Made by a program: the position numbers and the translations under genes. Shown here piece after piece: positions 1-6,465 of a DNA stretch of 12,748 bases. Where the stretch lies: contig JAAYJB010000058.1 of the NCBI GenBank assembly GCA_012523155.1, positions 1 to 12,748 of the forward strand. Reading direction: 5' to 3'. Position 1 is the first letter of the stretch, and each line of letters begins with the position of its first letter. The notes under the pieces were generated by a model. The model saw only the letters and a program-made list of their open reading frames with translations. It was not told the DNA's origin and searched no databases. This stretch comes from Synergistaceae bacterium (lineage in GTDB: Bacteria; Synergistota; Synergistia; Synergistales; Aminobacteriaceae).

Positions 1-2
1 AT

Positions 3-1811
3 ATGACTTTCAGGAACCAGAAAATTCCCTTTACAGCTTTTAAAAATAATCGCTCCTTTCTTACGGTGGGAACCCTTTGCCTTTTCATTGTCTCTTTGTT
101 CTTTTTTTCCCCTTCTCCGGAGGCGGACGCGGCTGCGACGGTCAGCAGGAGGGAATTTCTCTCCCAGCTGCTCCAGGCAAGGGGATTCCCTTATCCGCAG
201 GGTATTTCGGATCCGGCTGATGCCGCTCTTCAATGCGATCTCATACCGTTCTTACCGGGGGCTGCTGGAGAATCGATTACCCGGAAAGAGGCCGTTATTT
301 TTGCAGTTCACAGCCTGGGGCTCTTTCACGAAGCCGGGATGCTTCAATCTCAGCGCCTTCCCTTCAGAGACATCGGCAGGCTCTCTCCGTCCGAACGGGG
401 ATATCTTGCCGCTGCCTATTTCATGAAACCGCAGATAGTTAAAAAGGGAAATTCATTTCAGCCCGGGAAAAAAATTACTCCTGCTGAAGCGAAGGATATC
501 TTCACGGCGATAAGGTCTGCGCAGAAGAAACTGGTCCTCTCCGTGAAATATGTTCCTGTGAAAGGGATATCGGTCCGCATTGAGAGGACAGGTACTTATT
601 TTTCACTGCCGAAGTGGCGGGCTGTTGTGAACGGGTTTGATACAAGGGAGGATGCCGGGCTGTTTCGTGATGCCCTTGCAGGTCTCGGGATCGAATCTAC
701 CGTGGACAGCCAGAATTACGACTGGCGTGTCCGTTCCCTGTTTTCGGATGTTTACGGCCCCGTGCGTGATTTCCTGAAAGCATCGGGATCCCTCGGAAAA
801 AAAGGCGTAGTGTTTTATTCCGGCAATGGATGGGACGCGGTAAACGCTCCCAGGTGCTGGATAATGGTCACCATTGACCCCGGGATGTACGATCTCAGAC
901 CCCTTTTCCCTCCTGCAGGACTCTCTGCCCTTGCCCCGCTCAGTGTTATGGCATCGGGTGCGGATGCGGCCATCAATGGCGGATTTTATTCCATTACAGG
1001 AAAAGAAAGCGGCAGTCCTATCGGTATCCTGATGGATCGTGGGGTCCTGGCGAGTCCCCCGTACAGAGGGCGGACGATCCTGGGTTGGAACAGCAGGAAC
1101 AAGGCTTCTTTTGAACAGCTTGAATGGAGCGGTGAAGTCCATTTCCCCGGCGTAGGCTTTATGAACATCACTGCAGTAAACAGGAACGTCAGGGGAGATG
1201 GGGTCGTGTTTTTCACCCGCCACTTCGGCGAAAAGACACCGCAGCCGCAGGTTTCTGCGGCCGAGGCAGTACTGGACGGAAACACCTGTGTTGAGATCCG
1301 CCACGGCGGAGGTTTCCCCATTCCGCCAGGCAGGAGCGTCGTGGCTTTTTACGGTTCAGTTTCCCGCTTTGCTTCCGACCTTTCACCGGGCGACCAGTTG
1401 GACATTGTGCAGAAAATGCAGGGAGGAAGCCCTGCATGGGGTTCCATGACGTACGCAGTCCAGGGAGGGCCTTTGCTTGTCCGTAAGGGGGATGTCCTTT
1501 TCGAAACGGAAAACCTCAGCGACGGAGTGGTCAGCCGCAGGCACCCCAGGACGGCTATCGGGCTTACAGGTTCGGGGCAGTGGTTTTTCTTTGTGGGAGA
1601 TGGAAGAAACGCTGTCCATAGCGTCGGATTCACCCTTGCAGAGACGGCTGATATACTGAAAAAAAACGGTGCGGCCTATGCTTTGAACCTTGACGGCGGA
1701 GGGTCTTCGTCTATCTTTTTGGGAGGTCGCGTTGTGAATGCCCTTTCTGATGGCAGAGAGCGGCCTGTAAGCTACGGAATAGGAGCATTTCGGAGGGGAG
1801 TGAACAAGTAA
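3..1811 (+). CDS. Secreted phosphodiester glycosidase (NAGPA-domain) protein with SLH-like and SPOR-like N-terminal segments
   Basis: 602 residues. Residues 17-45 form a signal peptide or membrane anchor (hydrophobic run, then an Ala-rich cleavage region), so the protein is exported. Residues about 47-170 resemble S-layer-homology repeats (ITRKEA at 92-97, LPFRDIGRLS near 119-128, an FQPGKKIT segment at 152-159). Residues about 199-240 resemble a SPOR peptidoglycan-binding domain (WRAVVNGFDTREDA at 205-218). The C-terminal half from about 285 carries the marks of the NAGPA / phosphodiester-glycosidase family: NGGFY (325-329), QGGP (487-490), RTAIG (516-520), GDGR (532-535), TLAE (544-547), LDGGGSSS (563-570) and a final RPVSYGIGAF. 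Family members cleave sugar-phosphodiester bonds or act on exopolysaccharide or cell-wall glycans; the substrate here is unknown. The start ATG is only two bases from the window edge, so its ribosome binding site is out of view and a slightly longer N terminus cannot be excluded. The family call is firm; the SLH and SPOR calls are tentative. Confidence 0.88.
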   Translation: MTFRNQKIPFTAFKNNRSFLTVGTLCLFIVSLFFFSPSPEADAAATVSRREFLSQLLQARGFPYPQGISDPADAALQCDLIPFLPGAAGESITRKEAVIFAVHSLGLFHEAGMLQSQRLPFRDIGRLSPSERGYLAAAYFMKPQIVKKGNSFQPGKKITPAEAKDIFTAIRSAQKKLVLSVKYVPVKGISVRIERTGTYFSLPKWRAVVNGFDTREDAGLFRDALAGLGIESTVDSQNYDWRVRSLFSDVYGPVRDFLKASGSLGKKGVVFYSGNGWDAVNAPRCWIMVTIDPGMYDLRPLFPPAGLSALAPLSVMASGADAAINGGFYSITGKESGSPIGILMDRGVLASPPYRGRTILGWNSRNKASFEQLEWSGEVHFPGVGFMNITAVNRNVRGDGVVFFTRHFGEKTPQPQVSAAEAVLDGNTCVEIRHGGGFPIPPGRSVVAFYGSVSRFASDLSPGDQLDIVQKMQGGSPAWGSMTYAVQGGPLLVRKGDVLFETENLSDGVVSRRHPRTAIGLTGSGQWFFFVGDGRNAVHSVGFTLAETADILKKNGAAYALNLDGGGSSSIFLGGRVVNALSDGRERPVSYGIGAFRRGVNK

Positions 1812-1914
1812 AAGACTGAAAGAAACTTTGGCAGACGTGTTTGCAGAAAGCAGATTTATGTTAGACTACACGGCGCAGCAGGATAAAAAAATCGGAAGGA
1901 GTTGTTCCAGTCTC

Positions 1915-2397
1915 ATGAAAAAGAATTCGAAAAGTCTCGCCCTTTTTGCCGTTTCACTTTTTATGCTTGTGTTTCTTGCATCATCGGCTTTTGCGGAGGT
2001 GGTTCAAAAACATGTGAATTTTGGCCAGGATGCCAACAAAATGCAGTGGTATCTTATGACGTACGGGAAAAACGATGACGGAATTCATGTTGCAACCGCA
2101 AGGAAATACTATACGAATCCCGACGAAAAACAGAAGATCATTGACCTCATCGTCGAGAAATTCGGAACGGAACGTGAATTCGCCTCCGGTCTTTACTTCA
2201 CCGAGTACGGATATGTCTATTCGAATGACGGGAAGTCATTTGCCGTGACCTACCTGAACCACTACAACATGGTCGGAAAGGAGATCCGGTCCACCGTGTA
2301 TCCTGAAGGTGAGAGAGAGTTCATAGGAATGTCGTCGAACATGATCCCTTACAAGGCGTACCAGTACGCCAGTGGTAAAAAGAAACCGGCGAAATGA
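1915..2397 (+). CDS. Secreted protein of unknown function, 160 residues
   Basis: I do not recognise the family. From the ATG at 1915 the protein begins with a classic Sec signal peptide: a basic start (MKKNSKS), a hydrophobic core to residue about 24, and an AFA cleavage site at 25-27. The mature part is about 133 residues, rich in Tyr, Lys, Asp and Asn, has no cysteine, and ends in a basic tail. The reading frame is open back to a TTG at 1828, but that extension would place the signal peptide internally, so the ATG at 1915 is chosen. The nearest Shine-Dalgarno-like sequence (GGAAGGA, 1894-1900) lies 14 nt upstream, longer than ideal. The gene starts 103 nt after the glycosidase gene and is followed 26 nt later by a strong terminator, so it ends a transcription unit. 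It is probably periplasmic or extracellular. Confidence 0.8.
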   Translation: MKKNSKSLALFAVSLFMLVFLASSAFAEVVQKHVNFGQDANKMQWYLMTYGKNDDGIHVATARKYYTNPDEKQKIIDLIVEKFGTEREFASGLYFTEYGYVYSNDGKSFAVTYLNHYNMVGKEIRSTVYPEGEREFIGMSSNMIPYKAYQYASGKKKPAK

Positions 2398-2423
2398 TCC
2401 CTGATAAAACAACAAAGAACCAG

Positions 2424-2451
2424 AAAAGACACCCGGCCGGGTGTCTTTTTT
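2424..2451 (+). terminator. Intrinsic terminator after the secreted-protein gene
   Basis: A perfect 7-bp GC-rich stem, GACACCC (2428-2434) with GGGTGTC (2439-2445), closes a GGCC loop and is followed by six T (2446-2451). Four A (2424-2427) before the stem can pair with the T run, so the hairpin may also work in the reverse direction. It separates the secreted-protein genes from the tautomerase-to-pseC run. Confidence 0.9.
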
Positions 2452-2508
2452 CTTCGTTGCGTTAACGGCGAAAATACAGTAAGCTTCAATAAAAAGGGAG
2501 GGGATCAC

Positions 2509-2703
2509 ATGCCCATAATCAATATTCATCTGTTTGAAGGACGGACCGTGGATCAGAAGAGGAAACTTGCTTCCGAGGTTACAGACGCAGTATGCCGGTC
2601 ACTGAATGTTGCTCCTGATGTGGTCAGGATCATCATGAGCGAAATGGCCGGGGAGAATTTTTCTATCGCCGGAGTGCTGAAATCCGACCAGCCGGCAAAG
2701 TAG
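2509..2703 (+). CDS. 4-oxalocrotonate tautomerase family enzyme
   Basis: 64 codons giving a 63-residue mature protein after Met removal, the usual length of the short 4-OT subfamily, whose members form hexamers with the N-terminal proline as catalytic base. Numbered from that proline, the sequence has Pro1, Arg11, Arg39 and Phe50, the four key active-site residues of Pseudomonas 4-oxalocrotonate tautomerase, so it should be a working keto-enol tautomerase. The physiological substrate cannot be read from the sequence, and no aromatic-degradation genes are nearby. A strong Shine-Dalgarno (AGGGAGGGGA, about 2496-2505) precedes the ATG. It is the first gene after the terminator at 2451 and leads a run of closely spaced genes; the next start is only 22 nt beyond its stop. 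Confidence 0.93.
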   Translation: MPIINIHLFEGRTVDQKRKLASEVTDAVCRSLNVAPDVVRIIMSEMAGENFSIAGVLKSDQPAK

Positions 2704-2725
2704 CCGGTATTTCAGGAGCGCAGTG

Positions 2726-3016
2726 ATGGAAAAAGTCCTGAAGACCCTTCGCAAGTGGTGGGAGGTTTTTGTCCTCTTTCACCACGGTACTTTTATTGAC
2801 AAAAGGATGGCCGTGGTCCGCAAGGAGGCATTTGACATCAACGACAACCTGATGCTTCTCCTGTTCGGAGATTTTCTCGGCATCCCGAACCCCGTCTCAT
2901 ACTACATGCTCGAGCTTCTTCCATATGTAGCAGATGATCTGGAAACCTGGGAGCGCAGGATCCAGAACCGGAAGTTCATTATCGCAGAAAAGGCCGCTCA
3001 ATATGACTTCGACTGA
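2726..3016 (+). CDS. Small protein paired with ArsA-family ATPase (cory-CC-star-like)
   Basis: 96 residues from the ATG at 2726. The GTG at 2723 is also in frame, but AGGAG at 2714-2718 is better spaced (7 nt) for the ATG. The N-terminal third is basic and aromatic (KTLRKWWEVFVLFHHG). The centre contains LLLFGDFLGIPNPVSYYMLE, followed by a Leu/Asp/Trp-rich helix. This central block matches my memory of the small proteins that NCBI calls cory-CC-star, encoded next to ArsA-family ATPases and named for a C-terminal Cys-Cys. Here the protein ends in QYDFD with no cysteine anywhere, so it would be a divergent member. No signal peptide is seen. It ends 13 nt before the preferred ArsA start, which supports a functional pair. 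The biochemical role is unknown; the gene call is strong and the family name comes from recall. Confidence 0.75.
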   Translation: MEKVLKTLRKWWEVFVLFHHGTFIDKRMAVVRKEAFDINDNLMLLLFGDFLGIPNPVSYYMLELLPYVADDLETWERRIQNRKFIIAEKAAQYDFD

Positions 3017-3029
3017 GGTGAAGGTTCAC

Positions 3030-3968
3030 ATGAAACGTTTTACATTCTTCGGGGGAAAGGGCGGCACAGGGAAGACTTCCTGTGCGGCAGCCTATTCTCT
3101 TTTTCTGGCATCGAAGGGCGTCAAGACCCTTGTGGTCTCCACTGATCCGGCTCATTCACTGGCTGATGCCTTTGATAAACCCATAGGCTTTCAGACCGCT
3201 CAGCTGGGTGATCGTCTCTGGGGAATTGAGATAGACGCGGAGGTTGAAGCCCGCAAATACATGAAGGCCGTCCAGGATAAAATGCTCGACCTCGTAAGTG
3301 CCGCTATCGTGGATGAAATAAAGCGCCAGATAGAGATCGCCTACATGTCCCCGGGTGCTGAGGAGGCCGCTATTTTTGACAAGTTTATCGAACTGATGGA
3401 GTCAGTCGGTGAAACATATGACGCCATTGTCTTCGATACCGCCCCCACGGGACATACACTGCGCCTGCTTACGCTGCCCGAAATACTGGGGGCATGGATC
3501 GAGCACCTGATCGAGAAAAGAAAAAAAGCCATGGATCTCATGAAATTGGCCGCCAGGTATGATAAACCCCTGGCGGAAAGGATAGAAAACGATCCGATCA
3601 TAAAAACCCTTTCAGCCCGGCGAGATAAATTTTCCCTCGCAAGACGCATCCTGACGGATCCGCAGGAGTCCATATTCCACTTTGTCCTCAACGCGGAAAA
3701 ACTGCCCATCCTTGAGACTGCAAGAGCGGTGGAGCTTCTCGGACGTCATGGTATTGCCGTGGGAGGAATCGTTGTGAACAAGGTTATCCCGCCGGAAGCC
3801 GGTTCATTCCTTGAGAAAAGGAGGCTTTCGCAGGAACAGTACCTCCGCGAGATCCGGACCCGCTTCGCTTCCATGAAAATCGTCGAGCTTCCTCTGCTGG
3901 ATGATGATATCCAGGGAATGGAGCAGTTGGGACTCCTTTCTCCCCTGATGGAGGATCTGGGCGGATGA
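3030..3968 (+). CDS. ArsA/Get3-family ATPase, single domain
   Basis: 312 residues, the length of a single-domain Get3/ArsA-like ATPase (ArsA proper has two such halves). Nucleotide-binding motifs appear in order: deviant Walker A GGKGGTGKTS (8-17) with the signature lysine, switch I STDPAHSL (37-44), and switch II / A-loop FDTAPTGHTLRLL (135-147). A late VVNKVIP fits the base-binding region. Residues about 155-215 are helical and charged, as in the client or regulatory subdomain. There is one cysteine (residue 18), so neither the arsenite-binding cysteines of ArsA nor the zinc CxxC of Get3 is present, and no arsB or arsR gene is nearby. A role in arsenic efflux is therefore unlikely; energy-driven handling of a partner protein is more plausible. 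The start at 3030 is chosen because GAGGTGAAGG (3015-3024) precedes it; the in-frame ATG at 3003 would overlap the previous gene. Confidence 0.9.
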   Translation: MKRFTFFGGKGGTGKTSCAAAYSLFLASKGVKTLVVSTDPAHSLADAFDKPIGFQTAQLGDRLWGIEIDAEVEARKYMKAVQDKMLDLVSAAIVDEIKRQIEIAYMSPGAEEAAIFDKFIELMESVGETYDAIVFDTAPTGHTLRLLTLPEILGAWIEHLIEKRKKAMDLMKLAARYDKPLAERIENDPIIKTLSARRDKFSLARRILTDPQESIFHFVLNAEKLPILETARAVELLGRHGIAVGGIVVNKVIPPEAGSFLEKRRLSQEQYLREIRTRFASMKIVELPLLDDDIQGMEQLGLLSPLMEDLGG

Positions 3969-4432
3969 TATCGGATACCCTCGAGAGGCTGGGAACATAT
4001 GTATGCCTCGGCGGCGGGATCGGAAAAGCCCTGGATTTCCTCGTTTCTTCCGACCTTCATGCACTTCCCGAAGGGAAAATCCCCCTTTGCGGGGATGACG
4101 TGTTTCTCCTCGTCCAGCGAAGGCGTACATGTCCTCCGGAGGAAGAGCCTTTCGAGGCACACCGCAGATACGCTGATATCCATATAACACTCGAAGGCGA
4201 GGAGTGGCTCGGATATGCCCCTCTCGCCGATCTTTCCCCCCTCGCTCCCTATTCTCCCGGGAAAGACTGTGAGACGTTCACCGGAGACGGCGTTTTTTTC
4301 CGGGGGGCCCCTGACAGGTTTTTTCTTTTCTTCCCCTGGGATGCGCACAAAGCATGCATCACCATGGGTGAAAGGAGCGACGTACGGAAAATAGTCGTCA
4401 AGGCGGCTGTCGGAGGAGGCCGTCCGGAATGA
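3965..4432 (+). CDS. YhcH/YjgK/YiaL (TabA-like) family protein
   Basis: 155 residues, matching the usual 150 to 155 of this cupin-like DUF386 family. The signature FEAHRRYADIH (63-73) followed by LEGEE (76-80), FFPWDAH (122-128) and the closing RKIVVK (141-146) are all present. Glu64, His66, His73 and His128 are the likely metal ligands by family analogy. Known relatives are TabA, linked to biofilm and toxin-antitoxin phenotypes in E. coli, and YhcH of the sialic-acid catabolic operon, where a sugar-isomerising role has been proposed; the reaction here is not known. The start ATG overlaps the ArsA stop by 4 nt (ATGA), with GGAGGA at 3950-3955, and its own stop overlaps the next start by 4 nt. 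It is therefore translationally coupled on both sides. Cytoplasmic, with no signal peptide. Confidence 0.88.
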   Translation: MISDTLERLGTYVCLGGGIGKALDFLVSSDLHALPEGKIPLCGDDVFLLVQRRRTCPPEEEPFEAHRRYADIHITLEGEEWLGYAPLADLSPLAPYSPGKDCETFTGDGVFFRGAPDRFFLFFPWDAHKACITMGERSDVRKIVVKAAVGGGRPE

Positions 4433-5976
4433 AGATCGCATGTGTTCAGCTCCGGGCCCATGATTCAGCTTTCGCCCGTTCAGCACTTGAAAACGCCCTG
4501 GAACATATTGACCGTGCGGCTTCCCTGGGAGCGGAGCTTATCCTTCTGCCCGAGTCGCTGTATCCGTCCTATTATCTCGGCGGAGCCGATGGTGCCGACG
4601 CGGCCTGGAGAGAGCTTGACCCGCTGCCTCTTTTCTCCGGAAAAGCCCGGGAAAAGCGTGTATGGCTTGCAGCCGGCCTCGTTATCGAGGAAAAGGGCAG
4701 GCTCTTCAACGGGGCTGTCCTGTGGGGACCGGACGGGACCGAGAAACTCAGGACATTCAAATCGAATTTGTGGCATTTCGACAGAAAATATGTTTCTCCA
4801 GGCACATGTTTCCCGGTTGTTGAGACGCCTTTCGGAACTGTGGGCATGATCGTATGCGCCGACGGCAGGATTCCGGAGATTTGCCGGATACTTGCCCTTA
4901 AGGGTGCGAAGCTGGTGCTGGATCTTACAAACCTCACTTCCACGGGTCCCGATGTGGAAAAACTGTCAAACCCCCAGCTCGAATACATGCTCCCGGCAAG
5001 GGCCGCCGAGAACGGGATCTGGATCGCAGTCGCAGACAAAGTGGGGCTCGAGTCGGAATCGGTGCTCAACTGCGGAGGGAGCTGTATAATTGACCCTGAG
5101 GGAAGAATTGAGGCCTCGGCTGGATCATCGAAAGAAGAGATCCTTCTGGCTGATATCGATCTTTCCCTTCCGGGACCCCTCTTTCCAGAACGGCATCCCT
5201 CGCGGTATTCGGCCCTGGCTCTTCCAACAGAGGAGACGTCGGCTTACAAAAAACAGTTTGAATATATCGCTCCAGCCGATGATGAAATCTTCACGGCAAT
5301 CTGCCGTTTTTTCTCCTCCTCCCGGGAGGAGTATATCGCCGCGGCGCGAAGGTTTCTTGCCCTGGCAGCCGACCAGGGCAACCTGCTCTGCTGTCTGCCT
5401 CCGGCCCCGGGAAAAAACACGCTGGAACTCGCGGAAATCCTTTCGGCCTCCATTCCTGAAGGCGGGCGGCTGGCGGTCATCCCCGGCCTGGATCCTTCGG
5501 GCAGGCCGGAGGCGGTGCTGTTTGCACGGAACATGGTCCTTGGAACTCTGAACAGCGAAGCTCTCTCTCCCCTGGAGACCTCCGCGGGAGCTATAGGTGC
5601 TGTATTCGGCGACGGCGGCTGGAATCCTGAACCTGTAAGATGCCTGATGATACAGGGTGCAGAGATCATTATCTGGATCGACGGCCAAAAGCGCCCCGGG
5701 AATTCCTCTTTGAATGTAGCCCGGACCAGGGCGGCGGAAAACAGGGTTTTTGTGCTTCACCTCTACGGAAATGACGCATCCATAATAGGCCCCTCGGGGG
5801 CTGTCCTGGCGTCGGCGCTCCGCAATGGAGACCAGGCGGTCTCGGCCATGATCCGCCGGGCGGAGAGTAGGGCGAAAACAGTTGTGCCGGGGACAAACAT
5901 AATTTCCGGCAGAATTCCTGAAGCTTACGGGGAACTGATCGCGTCAGGCGAAGAGGAATGCCGTGGCGGGAATTGA
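4429..5976 (+). CDS. Tandem nitrilase / carbon-nitrogen hydrolase with active first half and degenerate second half
   Basis: 515 residues, about twice the length of a usual nitrilase-superfamily domain. Residues 1-265 form a complete domain: Glu42 in LLPESLYPS, Lys111 in TFKSNLWHF and Cys143 in MIVCADGRIPE make up the Glu-Lys-Cys triad, followed by ARAAENGIWIA (190-200) and CIIDPEGRIEAS (219-230). Such enzymes hydrolyse amides, carbamoyl groups or nitriles; the substrate cannot be assigned. Residues about 285-510 repeat the same order (LLCCLPPAP 319-327, VLFARNMVLG 363-372, AVFGDGGWNPEPVR 391-404, GAEIIIWID 410-418, ARTRAAENRVFVLHLYG 431-447, IIGPSGAVLASA 452-463). The triad is lost, however: Glu becomes Pro325, Lys falls at Ala366/Arg367, and Cys becomes Gly394. 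The second half is probably structural or regulatory. Strong GGAGGAGG at 4412-4419. The start overlaps yhcH by 4 nt and the end overlaps tadA by 14 nt. Confidence 0.87.
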   Translation: MKIACVQLRAHDSAFARSALENALEHIDRAASLGAELILLPESLYPSYYLGGADGADAAWRELDPLPLFSGKAREKRVWLAAGLVIEEKGRLFNGAVLWGPDGTEKLRTFKSNLWHFDRKYVSPGTCFPVVETPFGTVGMIVCADGRIPEICRILALKGAKLVLDLTNLTSTGPDVEKLSNPQLEYMLPARAAENGIWIAVADKVGLESESVLNCGGSCIIDPEGRIEASAGSSKEEILLADIDLSLPGPLFPERHPSRYSALALPTEETSAYKKQFEYIAPADDEIFTAICRFFSSSREEYIAAARRFLALAADQGNLLCCLPPAPGKNTLELAEILSASIPEGGRLAVIPGLDPSGRPEAVLFARNMVLGTLNSEALSPLETSAGAIGAVFGDGGWNPEPVRCLMIQGAEIIIWIDGQKRPGNSSLNVARTRAAENRVFVLHLYGNDASIIGPSGAVLASALRNGDQAVSAMIRRAESRAKTVVPGTNIISGRIPEAYGELIASGEEECRGGN

Positions 5977-6460
5977 TGTGAAAAGCTCAGGTGACGAATA
6001 TTTTATGAAGATCGCCCTCACTGAGGCAGCTGAAGCTGTCCGCCGGGGAGATGTTCCTGTAGGTGCGCTGGTTGTCATGGAAGGGCGGGTGCTGTCCGCT
6101 GCCTCCAACAGAAAGGAAAAAGATCCGACCGCCCATGCGGAAATACTTGCCATCAGAAAGGCGGCATTGCTGCTCGGCACGTGGAACCTTCGGGGGGCTG
6201 AGCTCTACGTCACCGTTGAACCCTGCCCAATGTGTGCCGGGGCACTTGTACTCTCCCGGATCAGCCGGCTTGTTTTCGGATGTACTGATCCGCGGGCGGG
6301 TGCGTGCGGTACCCTGTACGATATTGTGCGGGACACAAGGCTGAATCATCGGTGCATCGTAAGAAGCGGAGTGCTGGAAACAGAATGTGCGGATCTTATG
6401 ACCTCGTTCTTCAGCAGAAGACGCAGGGAAACATTCCACAGGTCACCGGAAAAGGAGTGA
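5963..6460 (+). CDS. tadA: tRNA-specific adenosine deaminase TadA
   Basis: 165 residues, normal for TadA. It is a zinc-dependent deaminase that converts A34 to inosine in tRNA-Arg(ACG), allowing one tRNA to read CGU, CGC and CGA. The cytidine/deoxycytidylate-deaminase-fold signature is complete: HAE (58-60, zinc ligand His and catalytic Glu), then EPCPMCAGA (86-94) with Cys88 and Cys91 as zinc ligands. DVPVGALVV (30-38) and SNRKEKDPTAHAE (48-60) are typical of TadA rather than of guanine or cytosine deaminases. The start is the GTG at 5963, supported by GAGGAA at 5953-5958; a second in-frame GTG at 5978 is less well placed. The start lies inside the end of the nitrilase gene (14-nt overlap), so expression is coupled to that operon. 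Confidence 0.93.
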   Translation: MAGIDVKSSGDEYFMKIALTEAAEAVRRGDVPVGALVVMEGRVLSAASNRKEKDPTAHAEILAIRKAALLLGTWNLRGAELYVTVEPCPMCAGALVLSRISRLVFGCTDPRAGACGTLYDIVRDTRLNHRCIVRSGVLETECADLMTSFFSRRRRETFHRSPEKE

Positions 6461-6465
6461 GAGAA

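Noticed and set aside
603..1304. Minus-strand open frame of 233 codons inside the phosphodiester glycosidase gene
   Set aside because: It lies wholly opposite a well-supported gene and its product shows no recognisable motif.
1828..1867. Promoter built on TTGGCA (1828-1833) ahead of the secreted-protein gene
   Set aside because: The nearest -10-like sequences (TATGTT, TAGACT) are too far away (23 nt or more) for a standard spacer; other pairings are weak.
1828..1914. Longer N terminus for the 160-residue secreted protein, starting at TTG 1828
   Set aside because: It would bury a textbook signal peptide 29 residues inside the protein, and TTG has no good Shine-Dalgarno.
2457..2480. Promoter TTGCGT / TACAGT ahead of the tautomerase gene
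   Set aside because: The spacer would be only 12 nt. A promoter is expected here after the terminator, but I could not identify one with confidence.
2934..3029. Longer ArsA N terminus starting at ATG 2934 or 3003
   Set aside because: It would overlap the small upstream gene. ArsA proteins begin a few residues before the P-loop, and the ATG at 3030 has a good Shine-Dalgarno.
3030..3968. Arsenical pump-driving ATPase (ArsA proper)
   Set aside because: Only one ATPase domain is present, there are no arsenite-binding cysteines, and no arsB, arsD or arsR is nearby.
3746..4486. Minus-strand open frame of 246 codons across the ArsA, YhcH and nitrilase junctions
   Set aside because: It spans three overlapping genes with clear family signatures, and the translation is low-complexity and motif-free. 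It is a shadow of the coding strand.
5125..5760. Minus-strand open frame of 211 codons opposite the second half of the nitrilase gene
   Set aside because: The forward frame retains nitrilase fold motifs; the reverse product is rich in Arg, Gly and Pro with no domain.
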